A DNA stretch of 32,666 nucleotides from an uncultured Oscillospiraceae bacterium (GTDB lineage Bacteria; Bacillota; Clostridia; Oscillospirales; Oscillospiraceae), in the NCBI GenBank assembly GCA_944387055.1, contig CALXDL010000014.1, positions 1 to 32,666 of the forward strand, written 5' to 3'. Position 1 is the first letter of the stretch. The number at the start of each line of letters is the position of its first letter. The translations under genes and the position numbers were made by a program. Shown in pieces: positions 24,958 through 31,861 of the stretch. The notes under the pieces are model-generated. The model made no database searches, was not told the origin of the DNA, and was given only the letters and a program-made list of their open reading frames with translations.

Positions 24958-25001
24958 AAGATGTGGTTTACAGGTGTCAAGACACCTGTAAACCACATCT
25001 T
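24958..25001 (-). promoter_or_regulatory. NiaR-type operator, perfect 21-bp inverted repeat
   Basis: The arm of 24958-24978 is exactly complementary to 24981-25001 with two bases between them. The core reads TACAGGTGTC-TT-GACACCTGTA on the minus strand, which fits the Firmicute NiaR operator pattern as I remember it (TACAGGTGT-N4-ACACCTGTA). The repeat overlaps the -10 box and transcription start of the EIIC-like gene, a classic repressor position. niaR itself lies 1.5 kb upstream. Confidence 0.75.
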
Positions 25002-25025
25002 ACCCGCCGGATCGCCATTTGTCAA
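24997..25025 (-). promoter_or_regulatory. SigA promoter of the EIIC-like gene
   Basis: On the minus strand, TTGACA (25025-25020), 17 nt and TAAGAT (25002-24997). The -10 box forms the edge of the operator palindrome, so repressor binding would block RNA polymerase. Confidence 0.85.
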
Positions 25026-25105
25026 CCCTTTCCGCCATCCACGGACGGCGAGAGGACATGGTCCGGCTTTATCCCATCAAAAAGGTCTGGAACGCTCGCA
25101 GCTGA

Positions 25106-26302
25106 TCAGCCCTTGTGCTCCTCCAGCCAGTCCATCGTGTACTGGAGATACAGGAGCAATCCGTTGAAGATGCCCTCCTCATCCATCTTGAACTTGCTGT
25201 TATGATGCGCCCACGCCGCGTCGATATCCGGATTGCCGACGCCCACCAGTGCCATACAGCCTTTCTCCGGTGCCGCATCGATGTAGGCAGACACGTCCTC
25301 CGCCACGGTCAGTGGATCGAAGGGATACACCGCATCCGCACTCAGGATCTTCTCCACGGCCTTGGCCGCCCGCTCGGAGCACACGGGATCGTTGATGACC
25401 GGGGCCACGATATCGCGATAGATCAGCTCTGCCGTCGCGTCAAAGGTCTCCGCCGTCGTTTCTGCGATATGGCGGATCTGCTCTTCGAATTTGCTGCGCA
25501 CGTCTGCCTGATAGGTCCGCGTGGTACCCTCCAGGACCGCATCTTCCGCGATGATGTTGCGCTGTGTACCGGCTTTCATGCAGCCGATGGTGATCACGGA
25601 ATTGCGCATGGGGCTGGTTTTGCGGCTCACGATCGTCTGCAGGTTCATCACGATCGCAGAGGCCGCCACCACAGCATCGATCCCCTCGTGAGGCATCGCT
25701 CCGTGGCTGGCCTTCCCCTTGACATGTATCTCGAAGAATCCGCAGGAGGACAAACGCGGACCCGGGTCCACAGAGATCTTGCCCACCGGGATCCCAGACC
25801 ACAGATGCTCACTGAAGACGCCATCCACGCCTTCCATGACGTTCGCATCCATCATCCACTTCGCGCCCAGGCCGTTCTCCTCCGAGGGCTGGAACAGGCA
25901 CTTGACGGTGCCGCACAGCTCTTCCCGGATCGACATCATAGCCTTGATAGATGCCAGCAGCATCGCCATGTGACCGTCGTGGCCGCAGGCATGCATCACA
26001 CCTTCATTCTCGGACTTGAAGTCCACCGAGGCCTCTTCCGTCACCTTCAGGGCGTCCATATCAGCGCGCAGCAAGATCGTCTTGCCGGGCTTCCCGCCCC
26101 GGATCGTCGCCAAGATGCCTGTCGTGTCCCCTACCTGGACATATTCCACACCCATCGCGTCCAGTTCCCGGCGGATCCGCTTGCTCGTCTCGTACTCTTC
26201 ACCGCTCAGTTCAGGGAAACGATGCAGCTCATGCCGCATATCCAGCATGTATCCCCGGACTTGCTCTGCCAATGTTCTGATGTCTGTTGTCATGACGCTC
26301 AT
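25106..26302 (-). CDS. M20D-family amidohydrolase
   Basis: This 398-aa cytoplasmic metallo-amidohydrolase of the M20D group (HipO/IAA-amino-acid-hydrolase-like) cleaves N-acyl amino acids or related amides. Visible motifs are LRADMDAL, the metal site ACGHDGHMAML (Cys106, His108), the catalytic-base segment FQPSEEN (Glu141, Glu142), SEHLW (His166) and the dimerisation-domain KGKASHGAMPHEGIDA. The substrate is unknown. The start at 26302 has AAAGGAGG. It is co-directional with niaR and the EIIC-like gene but has a separate leader; no NiaR operator is seen before it. Confidence 0.9.
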   Translation of the reverse strand: MSVMTTDIRTLAEQVRGYMLDMRHELHRFPELSGEEYETSKRIRRELDAMGVEYVQVGDTTGILATIRGGKPGKTILLRADMDALKVTEEASVDFKSENEGVMHACGHDGHMAMLLASIKAMMSIREELCGTVKCLFQPSEENGLGAKWMMDANVMEGVDGVFSEHLWSGIPVGKISVDPGPRLSSCGFFEIHVKGKASHGAMPHEGIDAVVAASAIVMNLQTIVSRKTSPMRNSVITIGCMKAGTQRNIIAEDAVLEGTTRTYQADVRSKFEEQIRHIAETTAETFDATAELIYRDIVAPVINDPVCSERAAKAVEKILSADAVYPFDPLTVAEDVSAYIDAAPEKGCMALVGVGNPDIDAAWAHHNSKFKMDEEGIFNGLLLYLQYTMDWLEEHKG

Positions 26303-26463
26303 TTTGCCTCCTTTTCGACTTTACACGATGATCATGGATGTGGACCGGAGCCCCCGCTGCTCTCACAGCGGCGGACTCCCATTTCCGGCATCTTCACTGG
26401 GCGTGCAGTGCATCGGGAGCTAAGCTCCCCAGAGACTGCCCCACGCCTATGCCACTCATTATA
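26303..26463 (-). promoter_or_regulatory. Leader and possible promoter of the M20D gene
   Basis: TATAAT (26463-26458, minus strand) with a weak -35 (TTTATT, 17 nt away) would begin a leader of about 150 nt. It can fold into two tandem hairpins: GGCGTG...CACGCC enclosing GGGAGC-TTA-GCTCCC, and one built on CCGCTG/CAGCGG with GGAG/CTCC. The leader may instead be the 3' region of niaR. I assign no known riboswitch. Confidence 0.4.
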
Positions 26464-26518
26464 CACGATTCGCCTGCAAGAATAAAGTATTTTTTCAACG
26501 TCTCCCGTCCCCGGAGGC

Positions 26519-27031
26519 TCAGCCTTCCAACAGGATGCCCATCGCCCGCAGGCTCTCCCGGACCCGTCGGAGCGCTCCCTCGTCCGGACAGGAGATGGTG
26601 TGGAGATGGATGCCCTCTGTCAAATCGGACAATGGCAGCGCCTCGGACTGGCGGCAGCGGACGAGGAACTGCTCCACCTCATAACGGTCAGATATCTGGA
26701 GCGGGCCAGTGAGCTGTCCATAGACAGGGTGTTCCACGATGACGTCCAAGACCGTGCAGCCTTGATCGACGATGGCATCCAGCTCTCTTTCGATCCAACT
26801 CCCATCATGGCGGACCGCGATCCGCCGCACCAACCCACCGGCTTCCCGCAAGATCACATAGCCCCGTGGCGTAGCGGAGATGTCTGTCCCCGCCGCCCGC
26901 AGCAGAGCTACGTCCCCAACGATGATCTGACGGCTGACGGAGAATTGCCGCGCCAAAGCCGCAGCGCTGACGGGGCGCTCGGCCTTTTGCAATATCTCTC
27001 GGATAGCCTCCCGGCGCTCTTCTGCGTGCAT
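26519..27031 (-). CDS. niaR: Nicotinate-responsive transcriptional repressor NiaR
   Basis: This 170-aa regulator has an N-terminal winged helix (AAALARQFSVSRQIIVGDVALL, shown in part as residues 24-44) and a C-terminal 3H domain (HPVYGQLTGPLQISDRYEVE, then LTEGIHLHT). Metal ligands His75, Glu83, His142 and His144 match the nickel ligands of Thermotoga NiaR with a constant offset of four. NiaR represses NAD synthesis and niacin uptake genes when niacin is plentiful. The start is 27031, with AAGGAGG 10 nt upstream; an in-frame ATG at 27061 has no such site. Its likely local target is the EIIC-like gene. Confidence 0.93.
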   Translation of the reverse strand: MHAEERREAIREILQKAERPVSAAALARQFSVSRQIIVGDVALLRAAGTDISATPRGYVILREAGGLVRRIAVRHDGSWIERELDAIVDQGCTVLDVIVEHPVYGQLTGPLQISDRYEVEQFLVRCRQSEALPLSDLTEGIHLHTISCPDEGALRRVRESLRAMGILLEG

Positions 27032-27123
27032 CCCTCGTTCCTCCTTCGTGGCCTCATCCACAGTCGATCACAGTCCCTCCCGCCGCTGTGGAGGGGAAGC
27101 GGCACTTCTCCGGCCATGCGTCT

Positions 27124-27471
27124 TCACAGCTCGGCCTCCCACTCTGCCTGGCGGAAGCCCACCAGGACCCGATCTCCGTCTACCAGGATGGGCCGTTTCA
27201 CCAGCATGCCATCTGCAGCCAGCAGATCCAGCTGCTCTTCCTCCGTCCTCGGTGGGAGCTTGTCCTTGATCCCCAGTGCCTTGTACTGCAGGCCGCTGGT
27301 GTTGAAGAACCGCTTCAAGGGGAGGCCGCTCTTCTTCCACCAAACGGACAGCTCTCCTGCGGTGGGCGCGTCCAGCTTGATATCGCGGACGGTATACGCT
27401 GCTCCTCGGGCGTCCAGGAACGCCCTAGCCTTCTGACAAGTGGTGCATTTCGGATAGCAAACGAACAACAT
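27124..27471 (-). CDS. ArsC/Spx-family thioredoxin-fold protein
   Basis: This 115-aa protein has the ArsC/Spx/YffB fold: FVCYPKCTTCQKARAFL with a CXXC pair (Cys9, Cys12), then a thioredoxin-like middle and KRPILVDGDRVLVGF near the end. The latter is the arsenate-reductase-family strand with its cis-proline. It could be an arsenate reductase, a redox enzyme or an Spx-type RNA polymerase regulator; without the Spx RPPI/Arg signature clearly visible I leave it at family level. AAGGAGG precedes ATG 27471. It lies 92 nt upstream of niaR and may be cotranscribed. Confidence 0.85.
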   Translation of the reverse strand: MLFVCYPKCTTCQKARAFLDARGAAYTVRDIKLDAPTAGELSVWWKKSGLPLKRFFNTSGLQYKALGIKDKLPPRTEEEQLDLLAADGMLVKRPILVDGDRVLVGFRQAEWEAEL

Positions 27472-27643
27472 GTCTGTCCCTCCTTAAGAATATCCATCAA
27501 AAATCGTGTCGGTCGTGTTTTCGACAGCGGGCGCCGACCGGCGGCGCTTATGATCAGGAGCCGAGATGTCCATCCATGTCCGTGCCTCCGATGCCTCCCG
27601 ATGCAGGCCGAGCGGCCTCTCGCGCATAGCTCCCTATTTTTTC

Positions 27644-27649
27644 AGTATA
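27644..27649 (-). promoter_or_regulatory. Extended -10 element before the ArsC-like gene
   Basis: On the minus strand TTTGC-TATACT gives TATACT with the TGn extension. No good -35 is seen 17 nt upstream, which extended -10 promoters do not need. Confidence 0.45.
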
Positions 27650-27754
27650 GCAAACTTGTCTGCCGGAGGGAAGTGCGGATCTGCATCGATCTCCCCAGGC
27701 CGCCGGACCCTCTCCTGGAGTCCCTTCCGTTTTCTGCGGCTGTGGAGGCGATCT

Positions 27755-27780
27755 GGCCCGATCCTCTCGGGCCTATTTTT
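27755..27780 (+). terminator. Terminator-like hairpin without an obvious upstream gene
   Basis: GGCCCGA (27755-27761) pairs with TCGGGCC (27767-27773), loop TCCTC, followed by TATTTTT. No plus-strand gene lies upstream, so it may end a short unannotated RNA or block antisense transcription. Confidence 0.6.
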
Positions 27781-27794
27781 GTGCAGATCTGCCT

Positions 27795-27823
27795 TTGCAA
27801 GGTCTCCTCCGTTTTGGTATGAT
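27795..27823 (+). promoter_or_regulatory. SigA promoter of the 79-aa protein gene
   Basis: TTGCAA (27795-27800), 17 nt and TATGAT (27818-27823). The leader is about 85 nt and ends in a T-rich run before AGGAGGAGG. Confidence 0.8.
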
Positions 27824-27913
27824 CATATTACGACGTGTGGCATTCGACTGCGTAAATCCAGTTGGAAGCTACAGGTCGTTGTTTTTTTATTTTTTTAGGA
27901 GGAGGTCCAAAGG

Positions 27914-28153
27914 ATGAAACGGATCAAAGCAGCCTGCATCTGCCAGACGCTGCACTTCATGCTGAAAGATGACGTGGCGCATGACGAAGCCGTAGCGCTG
28001 GTCGCAGAGGAAGTGGCCCGCTACAAACAAGGCTTGGAAAAACACCATGTCCAACACAAGATCGTAGAAGAACGTCCTCAGGCAGATGGCTCGATCGTCC
28101 TCAAGATCGTCAAGCAATATAACCAGAGTCCTGTGGGCGACTATCTGCAGTGA
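27914..28153 (+). CDS. Conserved-looking small protein of unknown function
   Basis: This 79-aa soluble, mixed-charge protein begins MKRIKAACICQTLHFML, continues with an amphipathic helix (AVALVAEEVARYKQGLEKH) and ends with a strand-turn pattern (QHKIVEERPQADGSIVLKIVKQYN). There are no membrane segments. A very strong ribosome site (GGAGGAGG) and a consensus-like promoter imply good expression. A terminator separates it from the MATE gene, so the two may be linked by readthrough. I do not know a function. Confidence 0.8.
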   Translation: MKRIKAACICQTLHFMLKDDVAHDEAVALVAEEVARYKQGLEKHHVQHKIVEERPQADGSIVLKIVKQYNQSPVGDYLQ

Positions 28154-28181
28154 AAACGGAATAGAGACTCGATATCTAAAG

Positions 28182-28227
28182 CGTGTAGCCAATGGCGTAG
28201 ATCCAGCTTTGGCTGCACGTCTTTTTT
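28182..28227 (+). terminator. Terminator between the 79-aa gene and the second MATE gene
   Basis: CGTGTAGCCAA (28182-28192) pairs with TTGGCTGCACG (28209-28219), one wobble, followed by TCTTTTTT. No promoter is obvious between it and the MATE start at 28248, which suggests partial readthrough or attenuation. Confidence 0.8.
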
Positions 28228-28247
28228 GTTTGGAGGCAAGAATATCC

Positions 28248-29639
28248 ATGGAAGCAAGATCCAATACCTTCTTAGAGACAGAACCCGTCGGCAAGCTGAT
28301 GTGCCGGTACGCGATCCCCTGTGTGATCTCTCTGCTGGTGGCCGCACTGTATAACATCGTCGACCAGATCTTTATCGCCAACGCCAGTTATCTTGGTTCT
28401 TATGGAAATGCGGCGAATACAGTGGTGTTCCCTCTGACTGTGGTGGCGCTCGCGATCGCCGTTTTGATTGGCGATGGATGCTGCGCATTCGTCAGCATCT
28501 GTTTGGGCAGAGACGAGAAAGAGCGGGCACATCGGAGCATCGGGAACGCCATCGTCCTCTGTCTCGCTGCCAGCATCCTCCTCACGGCCATCTATCTTAT
28601 TTTCCAAGAGCCGATCCTCACCATGTTCGGCGGCCGGGTGAATGCTGAGACGTTCCGCTATTCCAAAGAGTACTTTTTCTATATCTCCCTTGGTATCCCC
28701 TTCTATATGTTCGGCCAAGCGATGAATCCGATCATCCGTTCGGATGGGAGTCCTAAGTTCGCCATGTTCTCCACATTGCTGGGGGCGGTCCTCAACATCA
28801 TCCTTGACCCGATCTTCATCTTCCTCTTCCGCTGGGGCATGATGGGAGCGGCTGTCGCCACTGTGATCGGGCAGATCTCCACGGCCCTCCTCTCTGTTTG
28901 GTATCTTTGTCACATGAAGGCCGTCAGTCTCCAAACGGACAGCTTCCGCCTAAAGGGCGGTCTCATCAAACGATTCCTGATCCTTGGGCTGTGCAGTCTG
29001 CTCTCGCAGGTCTCCTTGGTCGTTTCCATGGCAGTGGTCAACAATATGATCCGCAAATACGGCGCTCTCGATCCTATTTTTGGCCAGGACCAATATGCCC
29101 AGATCCCCATGGCCGTCGTGGGGATCGTCATGAAGTTCTTCCAGATCGTGATCTCCATCTCCATCGGCCTCGCGGCCGGTTGTATCCCCATCGTGGGCTA
29201 CAACATCGGCGCAGGACACAAGGACCGAGCCCGGCGTCTGTTCACACACTTGCTCCTATCTGAGGCAGTCATCGGAGCCATCGCCTTTTTCATCGTCGAA
29301 TGTTTCCCGCAGCAGCTCATCTCCATTTTTGGAGCCGCCAACGAAAGCGTCTACTATACCGATTTTGCGGTCAGATCCTTCCGCATCTATCTGTGTATGC
29401 TTATCCTTGCCTGTATCAATAAAGGTACGTTCATCTATCTGCAGTCGCTGGGGAAAGCCCTGGCGTCCACACTGCTGTCGATGGTGCGGGAAGTCGTGTT
29501 CGGTGTGGGGTCCGCCCTGATCTTGCCGTTGTCCTTCGGCCTGGATGGCGTCTTATACTCCATGCCTGTATCAGACCTTTTGACGTTCGTGATCTCTTCT
29601 ATCTTGATCTTCTGTACCTATCGGGAACTGCGCACATGA
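28248..29639 (+). CDS. MATE-family exporter, second copy
   Basis: This 463-aa membrane protein has twelve predicted segments in two MatE halves. The start is typical (GKLMCRYAIPCVISLLVAAL, then YNIVDQIFIANASYLG) and the second half holds AAGCIPIVGYNIGAGHKDRARR. It is not a close copy of the MATE protein at 20318: the insertion QIFIANASYLGSYGNAANTV marks a different subfamily. The substrate is unknown. ATG 28248 has GGAGG 11 nt upstream, slightly far. It sits directly downstream of a terminator. Confidence 0.92.
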   Translation: MEARSNTFLETEPVGKLMCRYAIPCVISLLVAALYNIVDQIFIANASYLGSYGNAANTVVFPLTVVALAIAVLIGDGCCAFVSICLGRDEKERAHRSIGNAIVLCLAASILLTAIYLIFQEPILTMFGGRVNAETFRYSKEYFFYISLGIPFYMFGQAMNPIIRSDGSPKFAMFSTLLGAVLNIILDPIFIFLFRWGMMGAAVATVIGQISTALLSVWYLCHMKAVSLQTDSFRLKGGLIKRFLILGLCSLLSQVSLVVSMAVVNNMIRKYGALDPIFGQDQYAQIPMAVVGIVMKFFQIVISISIGLAAGCIPIVGYNIGAGHKDRARRLFTHLLLSEAVIGAIAFFIVECFPQQLISIFGAANESVYYTDFAVRSFRIYLCMLILACINKGTFIYLQSLGKALASTLLSMVREVVFGVGSALILPLSFGLDGVLYSMPVSDLLTFVISSILIFCTYRELRT

Positions 29640-29739
29640 TGGGGCGCGCGGCTTCCGGGTCCTTCGCGGTGGGGCGGAGCGGCCTAGTGCACCGCCGGGC
29701 CACGTGCACTGGGCACGATCCGCTCCTGCTCATATGATA

Positions 29740-29769
29740 GGGACCTGGCACCAGCCGGTGCCAGGTCCC
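29740..29769. terminator. 13-bp hairpin between convergent genes
   Basis: GGGACCTGGCACC (29740-29752) and GGTGCCAGGTCCC (29757-29769) pair perfectly around AGCC. No T tract follows on either strand. It lies between the MATE gene and the nitroreductase and probably protects or ends both messages. Confidence 0.5.
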
Positions 29770-29838
29770 CTGACCTCTTATGTGCTTATCTGCCTCTGTG
29801 GCCGCTGCCAGACCGGTCCCACCGGCTGGATGGCCTGG

Positions 29839-30351
29839 TCAAAGATACCGCACCATATCCTCCAGAGGCTTGCGGTCCGTGTGCAACCGGGAAGGATGGG
29901 CTCCATCCGCCGGATATCCCATGGGCAGCAGCGCGATAGGGACCAATCCCTCCAGCTCCGGGAACGCCGCGTGGAGCTTCTCCGGATCGAACATGCCCAC
30001 ATATGTGGTCCCCAGGCCCAGGTCTGCCGCCTGGAGCATCATCTGCGTGACAGCGATGGTGGCGTCGATCTCACCGTGGTTCTTGCCGTCATCCTCCCGT
30101 ACCCAAGCGTCAGCGGGGTCATAGGCCACCAAGAGCATCACCGGGGGATGGAAATGGGCGCCGGTGCAGCCGTCCACCTTCTCCAGTGCCCGGTCGCTCT
30201 GGAGCACGAAGATGCGCTGCGGCTGTTTGTTGTGCGCCGTCGGAGCATTGCGGCCTGCTTCCAGCACCTGGGTCAATTTCTCTGACTCCACAGGGCGGTC
30301 GCTGAACTTGCGCAGAGAATAGCGCTCTGCGGAGAGTCTTTCAAAATCCAT
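29839..30351 (-). CDS. Nitroreductase-family flavoprotein
   Basis: This 170-aa FMN-dependent oxidoreductase of the nitroreductase fold has the FMN-contact segments ERYSLRKF (residues 9-16) and APTAHNKQPQR (36-46). It also has an atypical middle (CTGAHFHPPVMLLVAYDP) and the family-typical ATIAVTQMMLQAADLGLGTTYVGMF (shown split by domain), ending in LLPMGYPADG. These enzymes reduce nitro, quinone or enone groups with NAD(P)H; the physiological substrate is unknown. The start is 30351, with AAGGAAGTGG upstream; 30372 is an in-frame alternative without a ribosome site. Confidence 0.9.
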   Translation of the reverse strand: MDFERLSAERYSLRKFSDRPVESEKLTQVLEAGRNAPTAHNKQPQRIFVLQSDRALEKVDGCTGAHFHPPVMLLVAYDPADAWVREDDGKNHGEIDATIAVTQMMLQAADLGLGTTYVGMFDPEKLHAAFPELEGLVPIALLPMGYPADGAHPSRLHTDRKPLEDMVRYL

Positions 30352-30435
30352 GTGGATCCACTTCCTTACCATATTTTAGATAGCCTGATGGTAGCACATC
30401 CTCCGCGCCGCCGCAACTATTTTTTCACCTTGTTT

Positions 30436-30972
30436 TCACCCCATCTGCTCCCAGTTCCTCTCCGCTAGGATCTGGTCGCAGAGTTCCCGGCGGCTGGTAT
30501 CATAGAACTCGATGAACTTGAGCGAATAGATGTCCGAGACGATATAGCGGTCACGTCCTTGCTGATAGATCGTCATGTAATCGTTCCCCACGTCGTAGAG
30601 GACGCCTTCCCAAGACACGGTGTTCTGTGTGCCGACCAAGAAGGTGGCCACGATGTACGTCCCCACATATTTCGCCAGCATCGCTTTCAGCGATCCCCGA
30701 TAGGCCTCTTCCACCGTCAACGGATCTGTGATCACCTCGCTGGGCAGCCCATTGCGGATATCCATGGTGCTGCCGGGCGGGAGCTGTCCGTCGGAGACCT
30801 GGAGGCCATCCATGGGCCTGCCCGCATTGGAGGCCATATGCTGATCCGCCGGCATAGGCTGGCTTCCCGCTGTGCCGCTGATCTCCTGGCTCCAATCCAT
30901 CGCTCCGGCTGGTGTCTGCACTGCCGCCGGCGCAGTGCGCTGCGTCCCGCGGCTGTTTTGGATCCGATACAT
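30436..30972 (-). CDS. gerQ: GerQ-like spore coat protein
   Basis: This 178-aa protein has a low-complexity N-terminal half rich in Gln, Pro, Ala and Met (residues 1-90) and a compact C-terminal domain (about 105-170). The latter fits the GerQ pattern: YVGTYIVATFLVG, SWEGVLYDVGNDYMTIYQQG, YIVSDIYSLKFIEFYD. GerQ is a coat protein cross-linked by transglutaminase and needed for germination hydrolase function in Bacillus. Similarity is moderate. The start is 30972, with AGAAAGGGTG upstream. The promoter region carries both SigA-like and SigK-like boxes, the latter supporting mother-cell expression. Confidence 0.6.
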   Translation of the reverse strand: MYRIQNSRGTQRTAPAAVQTPAGAMDWSQEISGTAGSQPMPADQHMASNAGRPMDGLQVSDGQLPPGSTMDIRNGLPSEVITDPLTVEEAYRGSLKAMLAKYVGTYIVATFLVGTQNTVSWEGVLYDVGNDYMTIYQQGRDRYIVSDIYSLKFIEFYDTSRRELCDQILAERNWEQMG

Positions 30973-30993
30973 AGAAACACCCTTTCTATACGT

Positions 30994-31053
30994 TACGTTA
31001 TGTCTGATAATAAGCATCTGTAGGATCATATCTATTATGTAATTATCAGCCAA
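30994..31053 (-). promoter_or_regulatory. Promoter region of the gerQ-like gene
   Basis: Minus strand: CATAACGTA (31002-30994) fits the SigK -10 (CATANNNTA), with an AC 17 nt upstream as -35. A SigA-like pair, TTGGCT (31053-31048), 17 nt and TATGAT (31030-31025), lies further up. An 8-bp inverted repeat, CTGATAAT (31004-31011) and ATTATCAG (31042-31049), frames the region. The choice between the sigma factors is open. Confidence 0.4.
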
Positions 31054-31162
31054 TAAGGCGCCCATGCCGTGCGCCTCCCTATCAGATCCGTGCGCCTCCT
31101 TTTTTGCCGTGCCCCGAATCTATCCTCAGCCCCGCAGAGGGCAAAAACAGGAGGTCAAACGT

Positions 31163-31426
31163 ATGCAGACACAAGAAGAGATCGATGCTATCCTGAATGA
31201 CACTATATGGTATGTCGCATCGTCGTCAATAAAACACGCCCCAGAGATCGGAGCCTATGTCAGCTATGACGTCGCAGCGTTCAGCTGCTCGAAACATGAC
31301 ATAGTTACGGTCGTCTGGGACGTGACGACGGACCGGAAGGCCGTCGTGCGTATCATTGATAAGCTCAACAAACACCGAGTGCCACCCGAGCATTTGTATA
31401 AAGCCATCCGCGATATGATACGCTGA
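31163..31426 (+). CDS. DUF6514-like small protein
   Basis: This 87-aa protein has an acidic N-terminus (MQTQEEIDAILNDTIWYV), a beta-rich middle (YVSYDVAAFSCSKHDIVTVV) and a C-terminal helix (VVRIIDKLNKHRVPPEHLYK, residues 60-79). The 'DVTTDR...IIDKLNKHRVPPEHL...IRDMI' pattern resembles DUF6514, a clostridial family of unknown function. The start is 31163, with CAGGAGG upstream; the open frame back to 31064 has no ribosome site. It is followed by a strong terminator. Confidence 0.65.
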   Translation: MQTQEEIDAILNDTIWYVASSSIKHAPEIGAYVSYDVAAFSCSKHDIVTVVWDVTTDRKAVVRIIDKLNKHRVPPEHLYKAIRDMIR

Positions 31427-31459
31427 TCTAGTATTCTGCTTCTACCTTTTCCCTATGCA

Positions 31460-31497
31460 CCCGGGCAGGGCTCCTTACCCCCTGCCCGGGATTTTTC
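31460..31497 (+). terminator. Rho-independent terminator
   Basis: CCCGGGCAGGG (31460-31470) and CCCTGCCCGGG (31480-31490) form an 11-bp stem followed by ATTTTTC. Confidence 0.93.
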
Positions 31498-31554
31498 TTA
31501 GCCTTAACATCATAATCGCTTCGGGCCACGAAACCTCGGGAAATTTGTCAGATA

Positions 31555-31594
31555 TTGTCCGCGCAAAATAAAGTGGTTATATTTTGATATCAAA
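31555..31594 (+). promoter_or_regulatory. Promoter with palindrome for the ribbon-helix-helix gene
   Basis: TTGTCC (31555-31560), 17 nt and TATATT (31578-31583). A perfect 12-bp palindrome, TTTGATATCAAA (31583-31594), covers the expected transcription start. RHH proteins bind such short palindromes, so autoregulation is likely. The sequence is AT-rich, unlike the rest of the window. Confidence 0.6.
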
Positions 31595-31605
31595 CAGGTC
31601 ACTTT

Positions 31606-31653
31606 ACGATACCACATTTGGTAATACTATGTCAAGAGACGGGGTGGTATCGT
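31606..31653 (+). promoter_or_regulatory. Inverted repeat that can hide the ribosome site
   Basis: ACGATACCAC (31606-31615) is exactly complementary to GTGGTATCGT (31644-31653). The second arm covers part of the GGGGTGG ribosome site and the first base of the TTG start. In RNA the 10-bp stem would block initiation; as DNA it could be a second operator. Confidence 0.5.
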
Positions 31654-31838
31654 TGAAGAAGAAAAAGGATGAGTTGGCTTTCACACTGCGCGTCTATCGC
31701 GAGGGCGTCCAGAAGCTCGACTATATCGCAGAGGCAAACGGGCGCAGCCGAAACAGTGAGATCAATCAAGCGATCAAACGATATATCGCTCAATACGAAA
31801 AGGTGAATGGGCCGATAGAGCTGGGAGAGGACGCCTAA
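31653..31838 (+). CDS. Ribbon-helix-helix DNA-binding protein
   Basis: This 61-aa protein has the Arc/CopG/MetJ fold: strand ELAFTLRVY (residues 7-15), helix REGVQKLDYIAEANG (16-30), turn RSRNS, helix EINQAIKRYIAQYEK (36-50). Such proteins are plasmid- or phage-type repressors or antitoxins. TTG 31653 is chosen because GGGGTGG lies 5 nt upstream and the conserved fold begins right after it. ATG 31629 is in frame (69 aa) but has no ribosome site. Low local GC and the phage-like neighbours suggest transferred DNA. Confidence 0.8.
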   Translation: MKKKKDELAFTLRVYREGVQKLDYIAEANGRSRNSEINQAIKRYIAQYEKVNGPIELGEDA

Positions 31839-31855
31839 CGCAGGCGTCCTCTCCC
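31823..31855. terminator. Hairpin spanning the RHH stop codon
   Basis: GGGAGAGGACGCC (31823-31835) and GGCGTCCTCTCCC (31843-31855) form a 13-bp stem. The TAA stop is in the loop. It lacks a T tract and lies between convergent genes, 7 nt from the endolysin stop. Confidence 0.5.
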
Positions 31856-31861
31856 CCTCTC

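Larger units (their letters stand above)
27472..27794. other. Intergenic stretch between divergent genes
   Basis: It holds a likely minus-strand promoter (27649-27644), a plus-strand terminator-like hairpin (27755-27780) and no convincing gene. The minus-strand leader to the ArsC-like gene would be about 165 nt and GC-rich with small hairpins; no known riboswitch is recognised. Confidence 0.5.
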
